NCBI GenBank assembly: GCA_034440615.1
Contig: JAOTOM010004564.1
Coordinates: 124,001-188,000 of the forward strand
Length of the DNA stretch: 64,000 nucleotides
Source: Ashinkailepas kermadecensis
Lineage: Eukaryota; Arthropoda; Thecostraca; Neolepadidae
Reading direction: 5' to 3'
Shown: positions 63,862-64,000 of the stretch, piece after piece
How the letters are laid out: each line of letters begins with the position of its first letter
Numbering within the stretch: position 1 is the stretch's first letter
Notes under the pieces: model-generated
The model's input: only the letters and a program-made list of their open reading frames with translations
Database searches by the model: none
What the model was told of the DNA's origin: nothing
Made by a program: the position numbers and the translations under genes

Positions 63862-64000
63862 GGCGCCGCCGTGATTCGCGACCAGCTGATCGGCGTAGCC
63901 AACCAGGTGCACCGCGCGCGCCTACTCGCCGCCACTCAGCCGCATACCGCCGCCTGGCTGCAAGCTGTCACTGTGCCCAACCTCGGTCTTCACCTGGACG
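63862..64000 (+). mobile_element. Retroelement-like coding fragment, cut by window edge
   Basis: Open frame with VIRDQLIGVANQVHRARLLA then TQPHTAAWLQAVTVPNLGLH. The pattern RARLLA...PH...WL.A.PV..LGL is common in coding regions linked to invertebrate retrotransposon polyproteins (from memory). It is not VPS13D-like. Confidence 0.5.

Overview
This is eukaryotic, intron-rich nuclear DNA, most likely from an arthropod and perhaps a crustacean. The hints are GC-rich coding exons in AT-rich, repeat-laden DNA, scattered telomere-like CCTAA/TTAGG runs, and animal gene families. The species cannot be fixed from sequence alone.

Only two genes can be supported. On the minus strand at 8857-9579 is a single-exon NSMCE1 (the RING-like Nse1 subunit of the SMC5/6 complex). 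On the plus strand, from an ATG at 25499 to the right edge, is the 5' half of VPS13D, the giant bridge-like lipid transfer protein of ER-mitochondria/peroxisome contacts. I resolved 32 coding exons (6,222 nt, 2,074 codons). All have GT-AG borders, the phases agree at every junction, and co-linear similarity runs from the chorein N-terminus ([11 protein letters not shown]) to roughly the middle of the animal protein. The C-terminal half lies beyond the window.

Layout. 1-8.4 kb: AT microsatellite, dispersed repeats and a GGGCCC-rich degenerate tandem region. 8.9-9.6 kb: NSMCE1. 9.6-18.2 kb: repeats, including a tRNA-derived SINE with target-site duplication (TSD) and TTAGG-rich DNA. 18.26-23.03 kb: a 4.8-kb foldback element with a 9-bp TSD, very long inverted repeats and a ~0.4-kb satellite packed with TCAAGGTCA motifs. 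23.9-24.3 kb: a small inverted-repeat element with a CCTAA core. 25.5-63 kb: VPS13D, whose 4.8-kb first intron carries a decayed non-LTR retrotransposon. 63.3-64 kb: a local duplication and a retroelement coding fragment.

The most striking observation is in the VPS13D introns. About a dozen of the 31 hold minisatellites whose unit is a copy of the neighbouring splice junction: either the 3' splice site plus the first bases of the next exon, or the end of the previous exon plus its 5' splice site. Introns 26 and 28 have one kind at each end. The gene therefore carries dozens of decoy splice sites at 30-75 bp spacing, some of which would add in-frame peptide cassettes. A second oddity is a series of tiny retroposed tails (15 to ~108 bp) with a shared 3' end, most with a clear TSD.
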